A stretch of DNA of 64,000 nucleotides from Massilia sp. YIM B02769. Its GTDB lineage: Bacteria > Pseudomonadota > Gammaproteobacteria > Burkholderiales > Burkholderiaceae_D. The stretch is taken from NCBI RefSeq assembly GCF_030411995.1, contig NZ_JASNRC010000010.1:220399-284398 (forward strand), written 5' to 3'. This document shows, one piece after another, positions 46,565 through 55,051 of the stretch. Each line of letters opens with the position of its first letter. Positions within the stretch are counted from its first letter, which is position 1. The notes below the pieces were generated by a model. It was given only the letters and a program-made list of their open reading frames with translations. It had not been told where the DNA came from and ran no database searches. Made by a program: the position numbers and the translations under genes.

Positions 46565-47320
46565 TTGACGACCAGCCAGCATCGCCCTCACCCGATTCGC
46601 GCATCCGCAGCGCGCACCCTGGCGGCTGCCGCGCTGGCTTCCTCGATCTTCACCGCGTTCGCGCATGCCCAGCCCCAGGCGCCGGGCAGGATTCCCGACA
46701 CCCTCGAGCAGCGCGTCGCCGCCTGCATCGCCTGCCACGCGCCGAAGGACACGGCCGGCGCCCGCGCCGGCGGCGTCTACTTCCCGCGCATCGCCGGCAA
46801 GCCGTCCGGCTACCTGTATAACCAGCTGGTGAACTTCCGCGAAGGGCGGCGCCAGTATCCCCTGATGACCTGGATGGTGAACCACCTGTCCGACCCTTAC
46901 CTGCACGAGATCGCCGACTACTTCGCCGCCCAGCACCCGGCGGTGCCAAGCCCGCCGCCGTCGCGCGAACCGGCGGCCGTACTGGCGCGCGGCGAACAGC
47001 TGGTGCGGCGCGGCGACCCGGCACTGAAGCTGCCGGCCTGCGTGGCCTGCCACGGCGAGCGCCTGGGCGGCGTCGCGCCCGGCATCCCGGGCCTGCTGAA
47101 CCTGCCGCGCGACTATGTGAACGCCCAGCTCGGCGCCTGGCGCAACGGCGTGCGCCGCGCCCATGCTCCGGACTGCATGGCCACGATTGCCGAGCGCCTG
47201 AGTCCGGGCGACGTGGCCGCCATCTCGGCCTGGCTGGCCGGCCAGCCGACACCGCCCGGCCTGCGCCCGCTCGAACGCGCCGAGCGCCGGCTCCCGTTTG
47301 CCTGCGGCAGCGCGCCATGA
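46565..47320 (+). CDS. Diheme cytochrome c, c4-like
   Basis: A 251-residue exported cytochrome with a signal peptide (ending FAHAQ, about residue 35) and two heme c sites: CIACH near residue 54 and CVACH near residue 159, in two similar domains as in cytochrome c4. Each domain keeps a downstream Met candidate (YPLMTWM; APDCM). The start is TTG at 46565, supported by CAGGAAA upstream and a consistent signal peptide. Its stop overlaps the next cytochrome gene in an ATGA, so the pair is translated together. Confidence 0.88.
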   Translation: MTTSQHRPHPIRASAARTLAAAALASSIFTAFAHAQPQAPGRIPDTLEQRVAACIACHAPKDTAGARAGGVYFPRIAGKPSGYLYNQLVNFREGRRQYPLMTWMVNHLSDPYLHEIADYFAAQHPAVPSPPPSREPAAVLARGEQLVRRGDPALKLPACVACHGERLGGVAPGIPGLLNLPRDYVNAQLGAWRNGVRRAHAPDCMATIAERLSPGDVAAISAWLAGQPTPPGLRPLERAERRLPFACGSAP

Positions 47321-48582
47321 CCCGCCGCCTGCTGCTCCTCGTCGGCGCCCTGCTGGCCGCACTGGCGATTGCCGCCGCCCTGGCCTGGCCGCGCGAACAG
47401 TTCGTGCCGGCCTCGCCGGACGCCTGGGCCGGCACCTCGAACAACATCGCGCGCGGCGCCTACCTTGCCCGCGCCGGCGACTGCATGGCCTGCCACACCG
47501 CACGCGGCGGCGCGCCCTACGCTGGCGGACGCGCCATGGAAACGCCCTTCGGCACCCTGTACACGCCGAACATCACTTCGGACCGCGTGACCGGCATCGG
47601 CAAGTGGAGCGCCGACGATTTCTGGCGCGCCCTCCACAACGGCAAGTCGCGCGACGGCCGCCTGCTGTATCCGGCCTTTCCCTATACGAACTACACGAAA
47701 GTCGCGCGCGCCGATGCCGACGCCCTGTTTGCCTACCTGCGCAGCCTGCCGCCGCGCCAGGTACAGAACCGTCCGCACGCGCTGCGCTTCCCCTACGACA
47801 GCCAGCTGGCCCTGGCCGGCTGGCGGCTCCTGTATTTCAAGCCCGGCGTGTTCGAGGGCGATGCGACACGCGACGCACAGTGGAACCGCGGCGCCTACCT
47901 GGTCGAGGGCCTGGGCCACTGCAGCGCCTGCCACAGCGCGCGCAACCGCCTGGGGGCATCGGACGACGGGCTCGGTGGCGGCCTGATTCCCACGATCGGC
48001 TGGTATGCGCCTTCGCTCACCGCCGACAGCGAAGCCGGCCTGGGCAAGTGGCAGGAAGACCACATCGTGCAGCTGCTGCGCACCGGCGTGGCGCCCGGCG
48101 CCAGCGTGACCGGGCCGATGGCGGAAGTGGTGGCGCAAAGCCTGCAGCACATGAACGAAGGCGATGTGCGGGCGATGGCGGTGTACCTGAAATCGCTGCC
48201 GGCCGGGCCGGTGGCGGCGCGCGAACCGGCGCCCAGGCCGCCGGAACAGGTGCTGGAACAAGGCGGGCAGCTGTACCGCCAGCATTGCGCCGCCTGCCAT
48301 GGCGCGCGCGGCGAGGGACTCGGGCCCTACCCTGCGCTGGCGGGCAACCGGGCGCTCACGCTGGAGGAGCCGGTGAATGCGATTCGCTTGGTGTTGAATG
48401 GTGGCTTTGCGCCGGCCACTGCCGGCAATCCAAGGCCGTATGGCATGCCGCCGTTCAGCCATGTGCTGGACGATGCGCAGGTGGCGACGCTGGTGAGTTA
48501 TTTGCGCGCCAGCTGGGGGAATAAGGCAGCGCCGGTGACGAGTGCGCAGGTGAACCGGTATCGGGCGGTGCCGCTGGATTAG
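47317..48582 (+). CDS. Triheme cytochrome c, dehydrogenase-subunit type
   Basis: A 421-residue membrane-anchored cytochrome with one N-terminal helix (LLLLVGALLAALAIAAALAW) and three heme sites: CMACH (about residue 56), CSACH (about 203) and CAACH (about 325). Segments such as GAYLARAGDCMACHT, YAGGRAMETPFGTLYTPNIT and LFAYLRSLPP match the cytochrome subunits of gluconate/alcohol dehydrogenases, and it is clearly a paralogue of the protein at 31296-32711. Here no dehydrogenase gene accompanies it; the partner gene is the diheme cytochrome. The pair may form an electron transfer module serving an enzyme encoded elsewhere. Confidence 0.9.
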   Translation: MTRRLLLLVGALLAALAIAAALAWPREQFVPASPDAWAGTSNNIARGAYLARAGDCMACHTARGGAPYAGGRAMETPFGTLYTPNITSDRVTGIGKWSADDFWRALHNGKSRDGRLLYPAFPYTNYTKVARADADALFAYLRSLPPRQVQNRPHALRFPYDSQLALAGWRLLYFKPGVFEGDATRDAQWNRGAYLVEGLGHCSACHSARNRLGASDDGLGGGLIPTIGWYAPSLTADSEAGLGKWQEDHIVQLLRTGVAPGASVTGPMAEVVAQSLQHMNEGDVRAMAVYLKSLPAGPVAAREPAPRPPEQVLEQGGQLYRQHCAACHGARGEGLGPYPALAGNRALTLEEPVNAIRLVLNGGFAPATAGNPRPYGMPPFSHVLDDAQVATLVSYLRASWGNKAAPVTSAQVNRYRAVPLD

Positions 48583-48753
48583 GATTTTATTTTTCCTGAA
48601 TGACTGCCAGCGCAGCAGTATTGGGACACTCGCCCTGTCGTGATTTGGGAATGGAATATAGCGATGAGATAAGCGTTTGACCCAATACGATCGGCCAGAA
48701 ACGGACCCTGAGGCGCCTTGGCGCATCCAACCTAAGAGAACAGGAATTGCCTA

Positions 48754-49461
48754 GTGCTCGAAGCAAACCACGAAAACTTCCGAACCGTGCTCGAACGTCG
48801 CGGGGCGTATGCGAAATCACTTCCCGACCATGTGTGGTTTCCTCGCTTTTTTGACGAAAGCACCATCGATGGCGTGGCGATCGAGACGGTCGAGGTGGGA
48901 AGACTTCCTGTTCCATCAGGTCGAATTGTGCTCGCCGATCCGTTCTACTTCACGGCTGAGTTTACCCAACCATTGCGCCGGCGGGTTCCTCCAGGCGATT
49001 ACCCCGTAGTGGTGGCATTTGCTGATCTGCACACTTGGGGACGCCGCGTCGCTTACGCGCGCCTGCAATTTTCTTCCGCCCAGATAGTGTCTTGGGAGCT
49101 AGCGGAAAATACCGACGCGAGTGAGCTGAACGTATTCATTGGGGTAGACAGCGGAATGGTCTGTTTCGCTGATCTCGATGCGGCCCACATCCTGTCACGA
49201 GCGCTCAAGGAATTCGAGCTTAATCGTCCTGATGGTAACTATTACGACGATGTTCTCGCACGTGACATCCCGGCTGACGCTAACTGGGGCGAGCATCGAC
49301 CGGATTCCGGATCTCCGTTAAGCGTAATACTCACAAGCTCGGGCCTCGGAGACGGCGTCTACTTTGCATATTGGGGTCTTGACGAGAACGGCGTTCCCGC
49401 CGAGCTGGTCGTTGACTTTCAACTTTTTGACAAGAATGGTTCTGTATGTCGTTCGAACTAG
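48754..49461 (+). CDS. DUF4241 domain protein
   Basis: A 235-residue soluble protein that resembles DUF4241: GRLPVPSGRIVLADPFYF near the start, PPGDYPVVVAFADL in the middle, then FIGVDSGMVCFADLDAA and the C-terminal SGLGDGVYFAYWGLDENGVPAELVVDFQLF are the pattern I associate with that family. Function is unknown; members occur as scattered accessory genes, sometimes near toxin-immunity loci. The start is GTG with AGGAAT upstream; base composition is clearly lower in GC than the genes on both sides, suggesting acquisition by transfer. It is followed after 13 bases by another unknown gene. Confidence 0.75.
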   Translation: MLEANHENFRTVLERRGAYAKSLPDHVWFPRFFDESTIDGVAIETVEVGRLPVPSGRIVLADPFYFTAEFTQPLRRRVPPGDYPVVVAFADLHTWGRRVAYARLQFSSAQIVSWELAENTDASELNVFIGVDSGMVCFADLDAAHILSRALKEFELNRPDGNYYDDVLARDIPADANWGEHRPDSGSPLSVILTSSGLGDGVYFAYWGLDENGVPAELVVDFQLFDKNGSVCRSN

Positions 49462-49474
49462 GCTTGGCTAGCCT

Positions 49475-50152
49475 ATGAAGGCATCCTTGCCAGCGTTGGA
49501 AAGCGTTGAACGAAGCAGTCGTATCAGCCATGACAACCTCTCCGCGATGACCATCTCCATACATCAAGTCCGCGAGAACGCGGAAAAGTTGCGCGTACTA
49601 AACGCACGAATCAACGAAACCGTGAAGCTTCGATCGGTCTCTCGAGAGGGATGGGAAGCGTGGAACGTTGCATGCAAAGCGTTTCATGAGCAGCTTGCTG
49701 CCCTTTCCTTTCCGGGGGGAGAAAGCGGCTGGCAAGCTTTTCTATCAAAGCAGAACGACGGTATCGAACTTGCCTTGGTATTCCTGGAAGCAGATGAAAC
49801 CACATTCCGCTCTGGTTATCACATGCAGATTGTCTGGGATCGTCTCAAGCGTCTCGTCTTGTCACCCGATCAGTCTGCCCGGCTTGAAGAGGTAGCGATC
49901 GCTTATCTTCACAAACGCGTACGACGCGAGTTCTGGCATATGGCGAAATACATGCGCCTGTATGCCAGCGCTTCGTTTTGGCAACGCGTTGTTGCGTGTG
50001 CAGCGGGAAGTGAGCTTGCCACTGCGCGGAAGGCCCGTTGGCTTCTGCTTGTGCGCGATGGTTTCCCGGTGCGTCGATGGATTGAGCGCGAACTTACCCG
50101 GCAGAAGTATGGAACGGATTACGTCGCCCGTCTGGACTTCGGCCACCCCTGA
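49475..50152 (+). CDS. Hypothetical protein of the accessory island
   Basis: A 225-residue protein that I do not recognise. It appears all-alpha, rich in Glu, Arg, Leu and Ala (HQVRENAEKLRVLNARINETVKLR, EEVAIAYLHKRVRREFWHMAKYMRLYASASFWQRVV), without signal peptide or membrane helix. The first ATG at 49475 is close to the preceding stop; an alternative ATG at 49547 would give 201 residues. Lower GC and codon use match the DUF4241 gene before it, so the two probably arrived together and may work as a pair. Confidence 0.6.
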   Translation: MKASLPALESVERSSRISHDNLSAMTISIHQVRENAEKLRVLNARINETVKLRSVSREGWEAWNVACKAFHEQLAALSFPGGESGWQAFLSKQNDGIELALVFLEADETTFRSGYHMQIVWDRLKRLVLSPDQSARLEEVAIAYLHKRVRREFWHMAKYMRLYASASFWQRVVACAAGSELATARKARWLLLVRDGFPVRRWIERELTRQKYGTDYVARLDFGHP

Positions 50153-50224
50153 TCGCCTGGCGAAGAATGCGTTGCTTGATGGTCCGAGGCGCTTCGTCAC
50201 GAGTCGCCTCGGACGTTAGCTTCT

Positions 50225-50986
50225 TTACTGCGGCGGCTGCCCATTCGACGCCATCAGCCCCGCATCGACCGGCAAGTTCACGCCCGTAATCAGGCGCGCG
50301 TCCTCACTGGCCAGGAAGGCCATCACCGCCGCAACGCCCTCCGCGTCCTCGGGTGCGCCGAGCGGCATGCGTTCCTTGAACTTGGCAACCAGTTCCGGAT
50401 CGCTCACCATGTCTTCGGTCATGCCGGTTTTGGTAAAGCTCGGATTGACCGCATTCACCCGCACGCCGTCCTTGCCCGCATCCATCGCCATCGCGCGCAC
50501 CATGTTGCTGACCGCACCTTTCGAGGTGTTGTAGGCGAACATATTCCAGTCCCCGCCCAGGCCCGAGACCGAGGACGTCATCACGATCGAACCACGCACC
50601 TTCACGAGTTCGGGCATCGCCGCCTTGGCCATGTGGTAGTAGCCGGCCACATTCACGGCCATGACGCGCTCGAAGTCTTCTTCGCTGGTCTGCGTGATGT
50701 CGCCTTCAACCGCCATCCCGGCGTTGTTGATCAGGATATGCAGCCCGCCGAACTTGTCGACGGCCGCCTTGACGGCGTCGGCCGCGGTTTGCTTGTCGGC
50801 CGTGTCGCCGACCTGCACGAGAACGCGGTCCTGCGGCAATTTGGCAGCGGCTTCCTCCAGCTTGTCGCCGTCGATATCGAGCATCACGACACGCGCGCCT
50901 TCGTCGACGAAGCGGCGGGCGGCAGCCAGGCCGATGCCGGAAGCGGCGCCCGTGACCAATACGGTTTTATCGTTGAAACGGTTCAT
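50225..50986 (-). CDS. Short-chain dehydrogenase/reductase
   Basis: A 253-residue classical SDR. The cofactor motif TGAASGIG (about residues 12-19) with an Asp at the end of the second strand (VVMLDIDG) points to NAD preference. NNAGMA, the catalytic Ser in MTSSVSG, and YNTSK (Tyr and Lys) are all in place, and the C-terminus reads ITGVNLPVDAGLMASNGQ. Substrate unknown. A GGAGT precedes the ATG at 50986. It is divergent from udk and stands alone. Confidence 0.92.
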   Translation of the reverse strand: MNRFNDKTVLVTGAASGIGLAAARRFVDEGARVVMLDIDGDKLEEAAAKLPQDRVLVQVGDTADKQTAADAVKAAVDKFGGLHILINNAGMAVEGDITQTSEEDFERVMAVNVAGYYHMAKAAMPELVKVRGSIVMTSSVSGLGGDWNMFAYNTSKGAVSNMVRAMAMDAGKDGVRVNAVNPSFTKTGMTEDMVSDPELVAKFKERMPLGAPEDAEGVAAVMAFLASEDARLITGVNLPVDAGLMASNGQPPQ

Positions 50987-51216
50987 TCTGACTCCTTTGA
51001 AAAACGCCACAGCGGCAACGACCTGTCGACTCGGACAAAGTCTGGTTGCTGTGGGTTGATTAGTTCACAAGAATTTTGAACACGACCATAGCACAGCCAT
51101 CCAAACGCCGATTTTCGATGTCGGCTGGCAACGTCATCAGGCGCAGGATCGCTGCAAACCGCCCGCCGCATCAGCCGCCCCTGTCGGTTCCCCCGCCGCT
51201 CCGGTATCATGCGGGG

Positions 51217-51858
51217 ATGAATCAAATTTCCTCCCCTCCGTTTGTCATTGGTGTCGCTGGCGGTAGCGGCAGTGGCAAGTCAACGGTGTCCCGGCAAGTG
51301 CTGGCTTCCTTCGGCGATGACATGGTCTCGGTCGTGATGCAGGACGACTACTACCGCGACCAGTCCGACCTCAGCCCGGAAGTGCGCCGCAAGCAGAACT
51401 ACGACCATCCGCAGGCCTTCGACTGGCCGCTGCTGGTCCAGCATGTGCAGGCCTTGCGCAATGGCGAAACGATCGAGATGCCGGTGTACGACTTCACGAT
51501 CGACAACCGCTCGAACAAGACCATCACCGTCACGCCGGCCCCGGTCATCGTGATCGAAGGCCTGTTCGCCCTGTACGACGCGGACCTGCGCAACATGATG
51601 TCGCTGAAGATCTTCGTCGACACCGCGCCGGACGTGCGCTTCATCCGCCGCATGCAGCGCGATATCACCGACCGTGGCCGTTCGGTGGAAAGCATCGTCG
51701 GCCAGTACATGGAAACGGTGCGGCCGATGCACAAGCAGTTCATCGAGCCGACCAAGCGCTACGCCGACGTCATCCTGCCGCACGGCGCCAACTACCCGGC
51801 GGTCGATGTCATCACGACCAAGGTCGCCAGCGTCATCGGCAAGCTGAACCGGCCCTGA
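51217..51858 (+). CDS. udk: Uridine kinase
   Basis: Phosphorylates uridine and cytidine to UMP and CMP in pyrimidine salvage. The 213-residue protein has the P-loop GVAGGSGSGKSTVSRQV near residue 12, MQDDYYRDQSDL, YDHPQAFDWPLL, PVYDFTIDNRS and the EGLFALYD region, the complete set for the family, at the expected length. I start at the ATG at 51217 (MNQISSPPFVIGVAGG); the open frame upstream has no homology. Confidence 0.95.
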   Translation: MNQISSPPFVIGVAGGSGSGKSTVSRQVLASFGDDMVSVVMQDDYYRDQSDLSPEVRRKQNYDHPQAFDWPLLVQHVQALRNGETIEMPVYDFTIDNRSNKTITVTPAPVIVIEGLFALYDADLRNMMSLKIFVDTAPDVRFIRRMQRDITDRGRSVESIVGQYMETVRPMHKQFIEPTKRYADVILPHGANYPAVDVITTKVASVIGKLNRP

Positions 51859-51997
51859 TCCGGCCGCCCTGCCGTCCCGCGGCGCTCTGTTTGCAATCGA
51901 ACAGACGCGCCCATCCATCCAGCCTACCGTGGTGAACCCGGCAACGCGGGGCGACAACGCACGCCCGCATTGCCTTCACTTTTCAGGCGGAGTATTC

Positions 51998-52492
51998 ATG
52001 GAACGATACAAGGCGGCAGTGGTAGGTGGGCTGATTGCGGGCGTGGTGACGACCGCGGTCATGGTGGCGGGCCGCAAGAGCGGCGTGCTGGGCAAGACGC
52101 TGGACCGCGACGCGGTCGACTGGATCGATGACCTGACCGGTTCGCGCGCGATGATCGGCGACACCGGCACCAGCGTCGTGGAATTTGCGAATCACCTGGG
52201 CGCCTCGGCGGCCTTTGCGGCGGCGCTGCCCAAGCTGCGCGAACTGCTGCCTTCCCTCTCCCCGGTAGCGCTGGGCACCCTGTACGGCACCGCCCTGTAC
52301 GCCGTGAACATCGGCTGCATCGCTCCGGTGCTCGGCATTACCGAAGGCGAGGTGAAAGCCGGCCCGCGCAAGGCGACCGAACGCTGGGCCGTGCACGTGA
52401 TCCAGGCGGTGGTGTCGGCCCTGCTGGCCGAACGCCTGGCCTCCGGCAGCACGATCGCTACCGATTTCGACTTCGACCTGGGCTTGAACTAA
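51998..52492 (+). CDS. Conserved hypothetical membrane protein
   Basis: A 164-residue protein with an N-terminal hydrophobic segment rich in Gly and Val (AAVVGGLIAGVVTTAVMVAG), one or two further hydrophobic stretches (ALGTLYGTALYAVNIGCIAPVLGI) and a helix near the end. I do not recognise a family with confidence. GGCGGAG stands eight bases before the ATG. It lies convergent to the PilT-like ATPase gene, with only three bases between the stops and no terminator visible. Confidence 0.65.
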   Translation: MERYKAAVVGGLIAGVVTTAVMVAGRKSGVLGKTLDRDAVDWIDDLTGSRAMIGDTGTSVVEFANHLGASAAFAAALPKLRELLPSLSPVALGTLYGTALYAVNIGCIAPVLGITEGEVKAGPRKATERWAVHVIQAVVSALLAERLASGSTIATDFDFDLGLN

Positions 52493-52495
52493 GAC

Positions 52496-53617
52496 TCAAA
52501 CCAGCTCGGCGAACCCGACGCGGTCGGTGGTGGCGTTGCGTGCATCCTCGACGCTGACCTTGTGCCCTTGCAGCAGGCGCTCGAGCGAGGCGTTCATGGT
52601 GTGCGTGCCCGGGTCGCGGCCGCTGTTCATGTGGGCGCGCAGCGCACCCAGGTCGCCCGCTTCGACCAGGCGCGCCACGGCCGGCGTATTGCTCAGGCAT
52701 TCAGTGGCGAGGTGGTAGCGGTTGGCGTCGAGCGACGGCAGCAGCGCCTGGCACAGCACGCCGCGCAGCGCGTGCGCCAGCGCTTGCGCCTGCGATTCGG
52801 AGTTGCCGAGCAGGCGCAGCATCTTTTGCAAACCCATCTCGGTGGAACGCGCATGCAGCGAGGCCAGCACCAGCGGGCCGGATTCGGCCAGGGCCAGGGC
52901 TTCCTGGGCGGTCTGGGCGTCGCGGATCTCGCCGATCACGATCACGTCCGGCCGCTCGCGCAGCGCGTCCAGCGCGCCCAGGTAGTAACTCTCGACGTCG
53001 CCGTCCTTGCCCACCTCGCGCTGGGTGATGATGCACTTGCGCTGCGGGATCAGGGTCTCGACCGGGTCTTCGATGGTGATGATGTGGCCCGAGCGGCGCT
53101 TGTTGATTTCGTCGATCATCGAGGCAATCGTCGTCGACTTGCCCTGGCAGGTGTCGCCGATGATCAATACCAGGCCGCTCGTCAGGCGCGCGAAGTCCTG
53201 GGCGTCGCCGGACAGGCCGAGTTCGCCAAGGGGCAGCGGTTCCTTCGGGAAGCGACGGATGACGCAGCCCCAGCGCTTCTTGCCCTGGAAGCTGAAGCAG
53301 TTGGCGCGGATGCGCGCCGTGTGCAGGTCGATCGAGCGGTCGAAGGCGCGGTCGGCGATGCGCTCGGCCCAGTTCGGCTCGATGACATCGAAAAATTCTT
53401 CCAGTTCCTCGCGCGTGATCGGCGAATCCGTCACCGCCACCAGGCCCTTCGGCTGGCGCAGCATCAGCGGACTGTTCTGGTGGATGATGATGTCCGAGAA
53501 CACCAGGCGGGAGTTCAGCAGGTGCAGGATCTGCTCGACCAGGGTGCCGAAGACCGGGTGGTCTTCGTTCTCGATGTAGGTCAGCGTGGGGATTTGCGAG
53601 GACTGGTGATGTTCCAT
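52496..53617 (-). CDS. PilT/PilU-like type IV pilus ATPase
   Basis: A 373-residue secretion/pilus ATPase of the GspE-PilT superfamily. Walker A reads GDTCQGKST (standard GxxxxGKS/T but with Cys-Gln in place of the usual GS/TG), the Asp box is HIITIEDPVE, the Walker B region LRERPDVIVIGEIRDAQTAQEAL and the His box SLHARS are present. Size and order match retraction ATPases such as PilT and PilU rather than the larger PilB. No other pilus genes are nearby, so it is an orphan paralogue. I start at the ATG at 53617; a TTG at 53638 is possible. Confidence 0.85.
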   Translation of the reverse strand: MEHHQSSQIPTLTYIENEDHPVFGTLVEQILHLLNSRLVFSDIIIHQNSPLMLRQPKGLVAVTDSPITREELEEFFDVIEPNWAERIADRAFDRSIDLHTARIRANCFSFQGKKRWGCVIRRFPKEPLPLGELGLSGDAQDFARLTSGLVLIIGDTCQGKSTTIASMIDEINKRRSGHIITIEDPVETLIPQRKCIITQREVGKDGDVESYYLGALDALRERPDVIVIGEIRDAQTAQEALALAESGPLVLASLHARSTEMGLQKMLRLLGNSESQAQALAHALRGVLCQALLPSLDANRYHLATECLSNTPAVARLVEAGDLGALRAHMNSGRDPGTHTMNASLERLLQGHKVSVEDARNATTDRVGFAELV

Positions 53618-53715
53618 CTGGCGTAGCTCTTGGCTCAATCGAAGTGTCGTTCAGACAATGCCGACAATTATAAAACCATGCCCGGCAGAAAATGCATCTG
53701 CCGGCGAGAAATTGT

Positions 53716-54189
53716 TTAGCGTTCCAATGCCGCCACAATCTTGTCGCCGAACAGGGTCAGGGCCACGCCCGCCACCACGACCAGGGCGCCGGCCAGGCGG
53801 ATGGTGGAGACCTTGCGCACGGCCATATTGATCAGGCCAAAGTTATCGATCGCCATCGACATCATCAGCTGGCCGGCGATCACCAGCACCACCAGGTTCA
53901 GCAGGCCGATACGCGGCGCCAGGAACACGGTGCCGAAGACAAAGGCCGCGCCGAGCACGCCGCCGGTCATTTTCCACAGCGGCTGGTGCACCAGCGCGCC
54001 CAGGGCTTCGCCCACGCCGCCGCGGGCAAAGGCGGCAATGCCGAGCACCACGGTGCCGACGGTGAACGAGATCCAGGCGGCTACCACCGAGTTGGCGTGC
54101 AGGGCGCCGGCCAGCTGGCTGTTGATGGCGGCCTGCACCGAAATAAAGAGGCCTACACAAAAGGCCAGGACAAACAACAGCGCATTCAT
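53716..54189 (-). CDS. Small DMT-family membrane protein (YdcZ/DUF606)
   Basis: A 157-residue inner membrane protein with five hydrophobic helices. The N-terminus AFCVGLFISVQAAINSQLAGAL and the segment GGVLGAAFVFGTVFLAPRIGLLNLVVLVIAGQLMMSMAIDNFG are the DUF606/YdcZ pattern, half-size relatives of drug/metabolite transporters that may act as dimers. Substrate unknown. The ATG at 54189 has GGAA upstream. Divergent from the interrupted kptA gene. Confidence 0.9.
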   Translation of the reverse strand: MNALLFVLAFCVGLFISVQAAINSQLAGALHANSVVAAWISFTVGTVVLGIAAFARGGVGEALGALVHQPLWKMTGGVLGAAFVFGTVFLAPRIGLLNLVVLVIAGQLMMSMAIDNFGLINMAVRKVSTIRLAGALVVVAGVALTLFGDKIVAALER

Positions 54190-54375
54190 CTTCCACTTCC
54201 TTTCCGGCGGGGCCGGAGTCAAAAAGGGCAAGATTGTAGTGGATACGGGGAGCGCACGCACCAATTCGGGGAATGAGGAACCATCCTGGCACGCTTGGCG
54301 TTGCTCAAATGCACTATTTTGGATCGGCTAGCCGGATGCCCTGCTATCATTGCGTTCTGAACAACAGGACCCACC

Positions 54376-54933
54376 ATGCGCGACCATTTGACCGACACCA
54401 GCAAATTCCTGAGCTTTGTCCTGCGCCACGAACCCGGCGCCATCGGCGTCACGCTCGACACCGAAGGCTGGCTCGCCATCGACGACCTGATCGACGGCGC
54501 CGCGCGCTACGGGCGCCAGCTCGACCGCGCTTTGATCGAGGCGGTCGTAGCCGGCAACGACAAGAAGCGCTTCGCCCTGTCCGAAGACGGCCGGCGCATC
54601 CGTGCCGTGCAGGGCCACTCGACGGCGAGCGTGGCGCTCAGCCACCGCGAGGCGATACCGCCGGCTGTCCTGTACCACGGCACGGCCACGCGCTTTCTCG
54701 ATGCGATCCGCTAACAGGGCTTGCGGCCGGGTGCGCGTCATCACGTGCATTTGTCGGCCGACGAGGCAACGGCGGTCGGCGTTGGCAAGCGGCATGGCAA
54801 GCCGCTGGTGCTGCGTGTCGATGCGGCGGCGATGCAGGCGCAGGGATTGCGCTTCTACCTGTCCGAGAACGGCGTCTGGCTGACCGACGCAGTGCCCGCC
54901 ATGTACCTGACTCCGCTGCCACACGGCGCCTGA
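54376..54933 (+). pseudogene. kptA: kptA, RNA 2'-phosphotransferase, split by an in-frame stop
   Basis: Intact KptA/Tpt1 removes the 2'-phosphate left at a splice junction, passing it to NAD. The first part (54376-54711) encodes [21 protein letters not shown] and LYHGTA, then reaches TAA at 54712-54714. The same frame continues without shift to 54933 with [20 protein letters not shown] and a normal C-terminus, making 184 residues plus the stop, the usual family length. The stop stands where relatives usually have a polar residue, often Glu, so one base change (for example GAA to TAA) would explain it. Either a recent nonsense mutation, a sequencing error, or readthrough. The first fragment alone would lack the NAD-binding His region. 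Confidence 0.88.
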
Positions 54934-55051
54934 TCGCCGGTCCCGGCATGCTGCATCCTGGTCGCGCCGCGCTGCCGTTCGTCGCAAAACATTCGAACGC
55001 GCGCGGGTACTTCGTTAGAGTCGCAGCATCGACATCCATGAGGACAACATC

